In this document: in pieces, positions 23,401-34,341 of the stretch
How the letters are laid out: each line of letters opens with the position of its first letter
Position numbering within the stretch: position 1 is the first letter of the stretch
Origin: Neoechinorhynchus agilis
Taxonomy: Eukaryota; Acanthocephala
NCBI GenBank assembly: GCA_051530055.1
Contig: CM121343.1
Location: 5,642,001 to 5,706,000 of the forward strand
Length of the DNA stretch: 64,000 bases
Direction of reading: 5' to 3'
Made by a program: the position numbers and the translations under genes
Notes under the pieces: generated by a model
Seen by the model: only the letters and a program-made list of their open reading frames with translations
Database searches by the model: none
Told to the model about the DNA's origin: nothing

Positions 23401-26400
23401 CTTCGCTGTAAATCAAAAATATGTCCTTCAGTCGTATTCTCACTCGCTCCACCGGGAATCGTTTACTAGCACTGCAAGTGTCATTTGCGATTTGTTGGAA
23501 TTCGCGGCAAATTTCGACCAAATTAGGATATTTCTCTTTCTCTTTTTCGTTTCTGTGGGCCTCCAAAAGCTTCTCATACTGTTGCCTGTCTAGGGTTCGA
23601 ATAGAGAACGGATCCTTAATTTCAAATCGATCCTCATATTCGACAAGTTGATCCTTCTTCGCAATACCAGTATCACTTATCGTAGACAAAACATCGATCA
23701 CTGTATTGTATACGCTTGGTGTAAGATTGATCTGAACTTGCGAGAAAGTCCAATCGATGTAAAAATCACTGCGTGTATCTTCATCCTGTTCAAATTTCAG
23801 TGTAGAATTGCATGGGTTCAATATAGTCAATGTTGTCTCCGAATGGTCTATAAGCGATAAACTTAACTTTTCAATAGAAAGTGTGCACGATGAGCTAAAC
23901 ACAGGAGTTTGTATTTGGTTGTAATTGAGCACGCATTTTGATTTTAGCAATATTATTTTACTCGTTGATTTATGGTCGAAATTTCCACTAAGGATTGAAA
24001 AATCATTCGAACAAACTATTCTTAATTTAAGTATAATTTAGGTTACTTAAACCCTTTCTAAGCCACCCCTTTTGATCAGGGAATCGTTGTTGGTATAGAC
24101 TCTCAAACATGTGAAATCAAAGAACTATTAGTATAAAAGCTAAAATAGAAATACTGGCCTATATCGAGTAAAAAAGTTGAAATGTGTTGTTTAAATTTTT
24201 GACTAAGAATATACTGTTTTGATAGTGGAAATAACGCTTTAGTCGGTTGAGCAAATATGGCAACATCAGGAAGTTCCAGGTTTCCATTTATGCATATTGA
24301 TTTAATACCCGTGGCACCTTCACTCACCCTTTCGCCATAAGTCAGAGCGTCAAAATCTTCTTTAGACTTAAGTGCAAATTTGTGGTGCGTCCTGATCACA
24401 TTTTGGTCCACTAATTTTATAACTTTACCGCCTTCGGATACAGTATCGAACAGGATTCCAGCTTCCGCGTAAAAGAATGCATTCATAATGAATCTTTCAA
24501 GATACAGTAAAAAAGGGAGACAAAGATTGATTTTTAGCTTTTCGAGTTTAAAGGTAACGATCAAATCCTTATCCGCAGTAAGTCGGATTACAGCCGAGAA
24601 AAACCAATCATCTTCATTCGACGTGGATTTATCTACCGGTTCAATGACACTTTGAACAGCTAAATTGCTGTCAGCTCTAACATCCTTTGCAGAGAGAGGT
24701 CCAATGATAACATGAGCATCCAGGGTATCGTCAACATGAGTTCTTAGCAAGACTGTTGAGGATGAGAGTGTAACGAGACAAACATCGCCGATTGATGCCT
24801 CTGTCTGTGCAATGGTTTCGATTATTTTGACTGAAGCGCCCAATAAATGAAGAGAAAATTCAATTTCTGTCGATGCTTTTTTAACTACTTCGCTAGCAGA
24901 CGTGGACTTAGCTGTATCTTCACTTGCTAAATCAATTGATTCCATTTCCACTGACGCCATCATATCATTTAATTCTTTTTCTGGATTACGAGAACTTTCA
25001 GAAAATATGTTATCATCTAGCACTGCGAAAATCAGTTGTGCGCTAGGTAGCGACATTTCAATTCGTATAAGATCTAGTCTCGAAAAGATTTTGATTGGTA
25101 TGTAGCGTCCATTTGGCGGATAGCATTTTGACAACTGTATAAGAGATATGTTCACCGTAAATCCTATTGGAAGAAGAATGCATTCCCTCATCTCTATAGT
25201 ATCATCGGAGGCCATGTAAACCCGAGATCCTTGCACTGACTGAAGCGATAGATTAAAGCACAAATACTGAGCTTTTCCACCATCAGCGCATGATTCCACC
25301 ACAGTCTCGTTTGTGACTTCTAGTGTTCCCATTTGAATCATAAATGCATGCCGACTAAGATTATTTCTTGGTACAATTATAGAGGGAGCGTTCACGTGTA
25401 TATTCAGCTTCAAGTCCTGCTTAATACCGGCGTTAATAATGGCATTTGCATCATCTAGTTGGCGATAGACGGTTTCTTTTGCTTGACTAAGAACGCTCTT
25501 CGTCAGGTCTGCATTTACTGAACTTAAAAGGCTTACAAAGTTGAGCACTTCGACAAAAAACCCGTAAAGAAACACTATTCGAATACGACCAACATTGGCA
25601 TTCAGTGTTAAGGATTTATCGGCATATTGGATTGTAGCGTCGAAAAGATTGTCGTCCAATAGATTAACAATATCGGAATAAGTATCGTTTGACGGCCGTC
25701 GAACCGCCATGTCTTTTAGTGCTGCTTTTGCGTACAAACTGGCATCATCATGAAGTCCAACTTCTATCCACAATCCTTGTATCAAAAGAGCTGCAATGTC
25801 GACATCTTTGCATACAATTCTACATGTGAACATACCAAATTCCAATTCTACGCGAGCCAGCGATAGACTGCTGAATTTACGGGAAGGAAAACGTGACAAT
25901 ATTAGAGATTTTGGTGGTTCCGGAAGGCGTGTGTGAGTTTTGCCTCGGGAAAGTGATGATTTTGCAACTGTCTGTTTTGCCATTCTTTTCATTATCGTTG
26001 TCGAGAACCTGATTAGTTTAACCATAAATTCTTGGCGACAGACGAAACATAGATTCCTGAACTTTATCTTTCCATAGTGGGGAAGTGATTGATAAACATT
26101 TGTATACGATGGACATGCTGCTGAGATGTAACGATATCTAAGTGTTACAAGGTCGTCGTTCAATGTTTCCAATATATCGACGTGCTGCTGTATGAACAGT
26201 GATTTGAAGGAGAAAAAGTCAAGGACTCACGCCAGAGGGCATCTATCAGTCGAAATAAAAAGTCGATTGCACTTAAAGAAAAAAATCAAATTTTATAAGC
26301 AAAGAGGTTATCGTTTGTGCTTCAATTCAAAAGAAAAATGTACTCACTATGTATATCGCCAGAAACTAAAATTTTGAATCACCTTGCAACTTCATGTGGC

Positions 26401-29400
26401 AAACACATTCCATAAATTAAAGGCAAAGATTTTCATTCGTTTTCTAGATTTCATTTTTCTATTCATTTGCTAAGTGCTTCGAGAAAAAACATTAAGTAAA
26501 AATCAATCATAAAATCCCCATCCAATATTTACAAGGAATAAAGTCAGAAATAGCATAATATTTGTCATCATTTCAAAAATTAACACACCAGTGAATTTAG
26601 GGTGCAAGTTTTGTATCACATTTTTCCAAAAATGCAAATCATAATTTTGCGTTGAAATTTTTTAATTCAAATATAAATGGACGTAGGTGATTAGAAAAAA
26701 GAATTCATGAATAATGTAAACAAAAGAGCTTAAACATCTATAAAGAAATCGAAACGCCAATTTGTTACGAACCACTGCTACTGTACATCGAAAACTCGCA
26801 AAGCACCAACACTGATGGATCCAGCTACACCGAAGACAGTCATGGCCAAATCGCAATTGAGACCTTCCATTCCTAAGCGTAAATAAGGTACATTTTTAGA
26901 TTCTCTTACATGTATGGTTGCTTTTCTCATCACAAATCGCAGCATATATTTGGTATAATTTTCTCTTAATTCCGTATAATGACTTTCCTCGCCTAAGAAA
27001 CAATTTGACCAAACATCATCCGTTTCAGCAGGTAATGGAGTTGAAATCTCTACCTTTTGTTTCAGACTCAACTTTTTCTCGTTTTCTTTAGCTTTTAAAG
27101 AATTTGTTAAGGTATCGTAGGATGGATCGTAGAAGACATCGTGCTCATATTGTATGGATTCGCGTACACTCGGTGTTGATATTGAAGGTAAAGGAAGGTC
27201 AATTATAAATTTATGAAGTGCGATCATCGTTTCATCTGAGACAATGAAATCAATGTCGTTGATGTTACTTTTAATAATAAGTTGCGGGAGGCTATAACAA
27301 TTAGGTCTGATCGAAAGTAATAGAACAGCGTCCAGGTTTGCAGGCTCCAAGATTCTCCATTCATCTGACTTATCGCACAATTTGTTATCATTTTCAATCC
27401 TGTCGAAGATGTGCTCGGAGTTCGTGTCACACATCAGAATTTGGGCATTGGTCAAATGAAGATTAAAACGATCATACATATTCTTCGATAGCTGAGAATG
27501 ATCATTTATATTGGATGGTGTCAAATCAGAAGTAAGTTCAACTTTTCCAAGATAGGTTACGATTCCCGGACCTCCTCTTGTGCCACCCTGAGGAATGACT
27601 ATAATGGGCGAGTATATAAGAGCATTAACCATAAATCTTTTATGATTCTCGATTGCATAAATTAAACCCGCAGTGCTGTAGTTTGACAATCTAGCCAAAT
27701 TTTGGCTTGCTGCATTGGTGATCATTTCCAAAATCGCTGACGATTTAAGTGCAGCCAATACATTGTTGATAGCTGCGTACTCATAAACGAATTCTACTGT
27801 CAAAAGACCAAATGATACGTCATAATCAGCAATCGAATCGGAGTTTATAGAATGTTTTTTAAATTTAAGATGCATGAATTTGTTCAGGTTTGCTTTATCA
27901 TCAACACTATATATAGACCTAAGTATTGAAACATGATTACCGGATCCATCATCCATCGCAACAGCCATGGAATCGAATTCGATTTGGAATATGCCGCTCT
28001 TTATCATTGGTTGAATTGCAAAGTTGGACGAAATGCTGTTTAGCTCAGCATGTATTAACAACTTAGTATCGCTATTTCTGAGCTCAAAACTGATAGATTG
28101 AAGTGACAATTGCGCTGACAGTTCAGTAAGAGCTCGATCATCAGAGCCAACTTGTTCATTAAAACCAATCATCCTGTACAGCTCCTCCTTTTCTTCATTT
28201 GTAAGGTTATATACAACGTCCTTTGAGACCTTCTTGCATTCTATTTTAGCATGTTGCCTAGCTATCATTATTGTCGGAAGATTCAAAGTTATCTCAAGTG
28301 TATCCATTTCATTTGCGATTCCATCTTGTATTTCATGTGACTTAATAGCTTGCTGGTATAGTTTTTTGTATTGCCTATATTGATGGCGATACAGTTTTAT
28401 CCTTTCCCAATTGTATGATCTGATGCGTTCTTCAACAATCGATGTGTAAGCATACTTCCACCATTCACGAGGAGAATCCTGCACTGATATCTTTGGTCGA
28501 TATTTAACATAATGACTATTTCGTAGAACGATTCTATAATGATCAACGAGAGCCTTCATCGAAATAAATTGATCAACACTAAGACTGAAATCGATTACAT
28601 CCAATGTAGCGTCTAAAGTAATATGCGGCTTCATAAGTGATTCCTGTTGTCGAAATCTATTCAATCTTAGAGTTGCAGTAACTGATAGTGGACGTCGTAG
28701 CAAGTTTTCAAACTGGATGCCACACATTGATGAAGATGCAATTGCATTTCGAAGAGACTCAATCACGTCCGCACTACTCACTTGCTTGCATGAAAGTAAG
28801 CAATCAGAAGAAGCCCCACTACTACTACGGATTGCATTAAAGTACACGTTGAAGTCGTTAACTTTACCGACTTTAAAAACAAACTCCGCCTCGGAATCGA
28901 GCTGAATTTGCTTTCCGTCTGCATCCGTTGTTGTTACTAATACTTGTTCCAATGTAACTCCTGCGAATAAAAACACGGAATTGAGGCTTAGAGAATCCTC
29001 GTATCTAATATGAACGTTTTTTACGTGGATTTGAATATTATTGAGTACAGTATCGACGAGTGTTTTAAAGAATCCTCGGTCGACTTGCCTTTCGTCGTCA
29101 ACCGTGATTCCTCTATTCAAAGCTTTTACTTGTTTCCGTTTGGCGGCTATCGATACTTGAGTCATCTTTTCAGGATCATGCATACTCTTGGTACTCATTG
29201 GAGACGCTAAAACATATACATCCTCAATGGATATAACCACAGGCTCAGCATAGATACTTCTCCATGGAACTCTCACGTGCAGACGACCTACTCGGCTACA
29301 TCGCACTTCGATTGGTACATCGAATTGGAAAAATGCATCGTGACGGAGAGAAAGATTTTTTAGTTCAACAGAACCTGAGATGAGACCGATCTGGAGGTTC

Positions 29401-29471
29401 TTATAGTCAATCTCGTCAATATAGCCAGAGAAAAAGCGATTAAGTATGGAGGCAATGAGCCCTTCAAACAT
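17471..29471 (-). CDS. VPS13: VPS13 (A/C-type) bridge-like lipid transfer protein, five exons
   Basis: VPS13 proteins are rod-shaped lipid conduits at membrane contact sites. The N-terminus MFEGLIASILNRFFSGYI is the chorein domain, followed by the extended conduit region, the VAB/SHR-BD region (about 22.3-19.8 kb) and a C-terminal block with WTIDNQLTDSYFDLVFYP, YVLVFGLNLLGNPYGLL and GKGLYKGFIGLIVKPSGGI, all standard VPS13 signatures, ending in a PH-like part. Proposed exons are 29471-26787, 26187-24215, 23960-22774, 22269-19841 and 19228-17471. Every junction is phase-matched and together they give about 3,343 aa, close to VPS13A/C length. Introns are 599, 254, 504 and 612 bp. The weakest boundaries are the acceptor AACGAG before 23960 and the donor AGG/GTCGTC at 19840. 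No internal stop breaks an exon, so the gene looks functional. Confidence 0.93.
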
Positions 29472-30449
29472 TTAACTGAGTGGTTAGTCTCAAATTGAGC
29501 GATGTATGTGTATAGTTTCGATAATCTGAAGTCAGAATTCAGATGAGTTTAGACAGCGTATCACAGGTATCCACCAAATTTGATACAAATGCCACAGAAA
29601 TTCCGATCTTTTCCTGTAGATGCTAAGTGGCCATACACCCGAATCCAACTCATCTCGATTATGGCTTTATCGCAAGTCAATTAACCATAAAAGGATAAAG
29701 AGGATATATGACTTAAAAGACTGCAGATAAAGTGTTAATTTTTCCAAGAAGTGTACGTTGCGCCCTCGGGGACTATTTCAAGTTCCACCTCTAAAAAAGG
29801 GTGGAATCATCCGAGAGCAATTTAGGGCGACGTAAAAATGCGATTTAATTTCAGCGAAAAGGGAGGTTTTTGTTACAACTATCGTTTGACTCACTTTTCA
29901 AATGGTGGAGCTTTCACATTTCATCCCACACGTACACATACTACACATATACGCTTCTCTTAGAAGTTTATAACATTAAATTCTCAAATTACTACATTTG
30001 CAAATAGCACCAGATGAATTTTAGTTTCACGAATTAGTATTCAAATGAAAATTATGTTGATTTGCTAAGATTCAGATAGGTTAAAATGTAGAAGAAAAAT
30101 GTGGACTACAATCGTAAATGTGTCCAAAAGTGCTCTTAACACCTAGTCAAAAAGGGAGAAGGTAACCATAGATATCCACATTGCGAATTCTCTTATGTTT
30201 CGATTACGATAGAAGAAAAATTCGACGGATAAAATTAGATTTTGGAACTGAGAAATTTCCTCACAGCGATCATGCGTTTGCTATCGACGTAGCGACGGAA
30301 ATCGAGCAAACATCTTAGCAACCCAGTGTGTTCAGTAGCTCATTATGCACGGAATACAACGATGCTAACTGTATTGCGATGAGTAGAAATTGCTCCTTTC
30401 AACGTGAAAAACAGAGAAGCCAAAATAAAAGGAATTGTACAATTTTGGA
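29472..30449. other. Upstream region of VPS13, no gene seen
   Basis: AT-rich DNA directly 5' of the VPS13 start codon; it should hold promoter and 5' UTR. No ORF with motifs and no repeat is recognised. Confidence 0.4.
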
Positions 30450-30634
30450 ATTATTATGGTTAGAAGTCTACACCCGCGCTAAATGATTATTTCGATTAAA
30501 AAGACGTTTCGAATCTCGTAAGGGGTTCATCATCCACTTGTATATAGAACTGATGATGAGTCCGGCGATGTTCGAAACGTCTTTTTAATCGAAATAACCA
30601 TTTACCACGGGTGTAGACTTCTGATCATAATAAT
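30450..30634. mobile_element. Foldback MITE, copy 1 (family FB-1)
   Basis: Two inverted arms of about 65 bp (from ATTATTATGGTTAGAAGTCT to GACGTTTCGAA, and its complement ending CAGAAG..CATAATAAT order reversed) enclose about 50 bp of unique centre. The arm motif TCGATTAAAAAGACGTTTCG recurs in copies at 58937-59070 and 62522-62645. All three copies have CCCCGGTACC(T/C)(T)CTC beside an arm, so the true element may extend to about 30660. No coding capacity. Confidence 0.75.
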
Positions 30635-30664
30635 TCCGATCACATTCCCCGGTACCTCCTCGCA

Positions 30665-31590
30665 CAAATTTCTAAATTCAAAGTTCGTACACTGAGAAGG
30701 TCACTTCTGCTCGCGTCAGTGTCAAAGAGCTATCTTAAGAGATAAACCAAACGCCTTTTAACAATGGATTTCTATTGCTGAAAGGCGATTGCTGCAGTTT
30801 GGCTTAAGTTTAATTTTATCGACATCGTTTTCTAAATGCAAAGCTTTTGTAAAATCATTGCAAAAACTATCTAAAACCTTTAATTGCTCATTAACTAATG
30901 GTTGATACTCAAATTGCTGCTTACCCCAATCCCATTGAGTGCATTGATTTTGAGAGATTTAGTAAATTCAAAAATTCAATGAAGAACAAGCTAACGGAAT
31001 GTCAACCGAAGTGTCGTGATGACAGTGAGCAGTCGTAGCACAACTGTGCAATAACATTGAGTTGGTGTGGGTGGGTGTGTAACCAATGAGTTGTGTAACG
31101 AAGAAAGATAATTAATGATACACATTCGGACCGTCTGGGAATTTTGAATGCAAGAAAGCTTTTAATAGTGCATTCCTACACGACTAACAAAATCAAGGAA
31201 GTACGCGCTACCGTGCACAAAGCGACACTAGAATGCTCAATACACATAGATTCATATAATTTGAACAAAACTTGCGAAAAATAGACAAAGCAAAATGCTA
31301 TGACTGTGCCTACTCAAATTTAAAGGAGTTTTTACACAGAAAAAAAAGAAGTCAGAAAAAACTGCTACCATTTATACGCTATTTTGCTAAATAAAAAGAA
31401 ATAATTTATATTTCTCAAGTTGTTGCATGTTTTGCACAAGGGAAATCGAGAACAATTTAGCATTTATGTTTCAATCCATGCAAAAAAACCTTCGTTCAAA
31501 TGGACGTGTGATTCGTGAGTGCTGCAAATCAATGCGGCTAATGCAAAGAATGTAATGGGCGCGTTAAAATAATTGTAAATTTTTTAATGA
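30665..31590. other. Intergenic DNA, nothing recognised
   Basis: AT-rich spacer with no motif-bearing ORF or obvious repeat. Confidence 0.4.
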
Positions 31591-31624
31591 TTGGAAATGT
31601 AATTGAAATGGAACTGTACCTGTT

Positions 31625-31985
31625 TATTCTGGGACGCCACGTGTGTGGATACCCTCGCAGCCAGCAACATCCGCTACTCTCTCGAAGTCGCTGGAGGTGC
31701 CGCCAGTGCAGCGGAAGGGAGGAAGGTACGAAAATATCTTCACTTATCGAGGGCTCACTATTTTGTCCCCTTTGGGGTAGAGACGTATGGAGCGCTCGGC
31801 ACTCTCTCTGCTCCAGGATCTCTCGAAGAAATTGAGAGAGGCAACCGGAGACTCAAGAGCAGGCGTATTCCTTCGACAAAATATCTCGCTAACAGTACAA
31901 CGGGGCAATGCTGCCAGCGTGATGGCGACGGTCGAGGAAGGACAAAAGCTGGAATTCGGCGGGAGGTGGTGAGTGTGTTAATTGT
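31625..31985 (+). mobile_element. Degenerate non-LTR retrotransposon fragment: C-terminal tail of an RT polyprotein
   Basis: One frame reads WDATCVDTLAASNIRYSLEV, then KYLHLSRAHYFVPFGVETYG. A second frame picks up with LLQDLSKKLREATGDSRAGV, then FLRQNISLTVQRGNAASVM. This is the conserved tail I remember downstream of reverse transcriptase in many invertebrate non-LTR elements (WDVT..DTLAPS .. HIFIPVAVETLG .. ATGDPR .. QRISVAVQRGNA). The two frames are joined by a frameshift near 31790, and nothing of the RT core lies upstream. It is a 5'-truncated dead copy on the plus strand. Confidence 0.65.
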
Positions 31986-31989
31986 CGAG

Positions 31990-32749
31990 AAATGAAGATT
32001 GATTGAATACATCAATCTTTTGTTTTAAACGTTTTGTAAGACCTCTATTCATACCTAATAATACGGATATATTCTATGTGCCATATAAAAGAACTCGACG
32101 AAGCTCTGAAATCGTTTTTGCTACTTTAAACGCAAATTAAATTTTGAGACGCCTTCGAAATGTTTAGCATGCGCAGTGTGCTACGCTGAAATGAAAAATT
32201 TAAGAACTACATTATTTATTCAGCACTCCTAGGCGCCTAATTGGAAAAACTAAGCAGCAGGGAAAGTTCCGCAGTTTAAATATCTAACCAAAATGTAGGC
32301 ACATTTGCACTGAATGGCAGATGGAATACTTTAAAGAATTAAAAGCTATTTGGAAATTCGCAGGGTTCTAATAAAAGGCGTTATGTAAATCCATAAAGAA
32401 GTTCAATTTAACTCTTCTCATCTTCATACTTGATTAATGCTTTTTTATAAAAATTGGAAAAACATTAAATTTTGAATTTATGGTACGCGGCGACGAAAAT
32501 ATGCGCATTATGTTTTATTGAGCGAATTCCAGTTCCATAACAAAAATAATAAAATTTTAAAATTGTATTGCATCAGCAGAATTAATTTTTAGCAATGCTA
32601 AAATTATAGCAATATCAAACATGAACAAAAATTGAACTGTACGCCATGATCGTTAAAAATTATACTTTTGAACTGTTGTTCCTTTAATGTTATTTTTGGT
32701 GAATGCTCTTGATATCAGACTTCAGTTCTCTTTAAAATACAGCGATCCG
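31990..32749. other. Intergenic DNA, nothing recognised
   Basis: Very AT-rich spacer between the LINE fragment and the tandem duplication; no ORF with motifs. Confidence 0.4.
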
Positions 32750-33358
32750 CCATTGCCATAGGAAATTTAATTTTGAAGTTTTGGCTTTGTTTGGTATGTA
32801 ACTTATTGAAGTAATTTCCTCTTTTAGAAGTCCCTGCTGTAAAAAGCGTTCAAGCCAGAGGGTTTAATGGATATAAAATATTTTAGCGAGTGTCTAATAA
32901 GTCGAAAATTTCAAGATGCTACCAAAGTATTAATGCAATATTAAACGAATATGGTTTTACTACTATTTAAGAGGCAAACGGAGTTCGTTTCTACACGCAA
33001 ATTAAATGGAACTTTACGGTGATCCCTTTTGAGGCGACGAAAAGGTATTTAAATGTTTCTCCATTGCCATAGGAAATTTAATTTTGAAGTTTTGGCTTTG
33101 TTTGGTATGTAACTTATTGAAGTAATTTCCCTCTTTTAGAAGTCCCTGCTATAAAAAGCGTTCAAGCCATAGGGTTTAATGGATATAAAATATTTTAGCG
33201 AGTGTCTAATAAGTCGAAAATTTCAAGATGCTACCAAAGTATTAATACAACATTAAACGAATATGGTTTTACTACTATTTAAGAGGCAAACGGAGTTCGT
33301 TTCTACACGCAAATTAAATGGAACTTTACGGTGATTCCTTTTGAGGCGACGAAAAGGT
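32750..33358 (+). repeat. Direct tandem duplication, period 311 bp
   Basis: The segment CCATTGCCATAGGAAATTTA through GAGGCGACGAAAAGGT occurs at 32750-33046 and again at 33061-33358, with only a few substitutions and a 1-bp insertion (CCTCTTTTAG against CCCTCTTTTAG). It lies just upstream of the EF-hand gene, so one copy could be its original 5' region. Confidence 0.85.
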
Positions 33359-33530
33359 TTTTAGATGTTGGAATTGAACAAGTCTTACAGAATCACGTAG
33401 ACCTTTTGCTTAAAAGTCACACCGTTTTCTTTTTAGATGAACATTTTTGCAACTACGTGTTATGTTTTTCTTTGCTAAAAATGTGGAGCAAGTGTGTCGT
33501 TGGAAAGAAAAGGAGGACGCACAGCAAATT

Positions 33531-34341
33531 ATGGGGAATGCAAAATCAAGCAATCGTTTCATTAAAAAAGGCGAAATTACTGATGAAGGTATCCAACACT
33601 TGGTGGAACGCACTTCATTTCGTAAAGACGAGATAATTGATTGGTATAATAATCTACAATCGCAGAATGATATTGAGCCTTTTTCAAGGTTTAAAAAAAT
33701 CACTCAGAACATTTCGAAGCGAGTCAGTCATGAGCCTGAAAACGATGATGTACTTGTTTTCATTTTTAACGCAATTTCAAAGAATCCGGATTTTGTTGAG
33801 ATGGTTGATCTAGCTTATGGTTGGATCTGCGGCGACGATATTAACAAACTTTGCATAGCATTTCACTTGGTCACAACTTTTTAATGGTACCTTCAATATG
33901 TTGCAGAAAATTCCTTTTAATAACTTTTTAAATCAACGTCAAGCAGCTTAGCTTTTCCTTTGCGTATCAATGGATGTTTGATGCTAACCGTAGTGAGTCG
34001 AATAAAATCGATGAAATATCCATAATTCATAGCACTACTACAAATATTTGAGAAAACTTTTATGAAGTCCAAAGCAGGTTTTTTCAACTTGCAACCGAGT
34101 AAAATGCTCAATTTTGTTTGATGCATGTGATTCAAACAAAAATGGCCAAATTGGAAAAAGTGCCATACAACGACTATTATCAGTGACCGATAAACATCAT
34201 ACGGAAAAGGGTTTATTTCTGAAAGCTAAAGAAATTCTAAGGCAAGCAGACAAAAATAACGATAAGCGTTTAACTCGTTCTGAATTTATCAACGCTTGCA
34301 TCCACAACGATACAATCAAGCATATGATAATGCCGAATTAA
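33531..34341 (+). CDS. Neuronal calcium sensor-like EF-hand protein (two exons, degenerate EF hands)
   Basis: The start MGNAKSS fits an N-myristoylation signal, and the N-terminal frame continues through GIQHLVERTSFRKDEIIDWY, the NCS/recoverin signature (T.F...EI..WY). Exon 1 (33531-33869) ends in KLCIAFHL, and exon 2 (about 34117-34341) begins FDACDSNKNGQI, which together match WAFKLYDLDNDGYI of NCS proteins, then DKNNDKRLTRSEF and IKHMIMPN. NCS proteins are membrane-anchored calcium switches in neurons. Here EF2 has lost its loop (ISKNPDFVEMVD in place of DENKDGRIEFSE) and EF4 has Lys where the invariant loop Gly should be, so only EF3 looks calcium-competent. Length is about 188 aa, near normal. 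The donor is GTCACA (33870), but no phase-matched AG acceptor precedes exon 2, so the junction is unresolved or the gene is decaying. Its stop overlaps that of the convergent decarboxylase. Confidence 0.7.

Noticed and set aside
17471-29471. VPS13 read as five separate genes or a broken gene
   Set aside because: The five long frames are consecutive parts of one VPS13 protein, and phase-matched splice sites join all of them.
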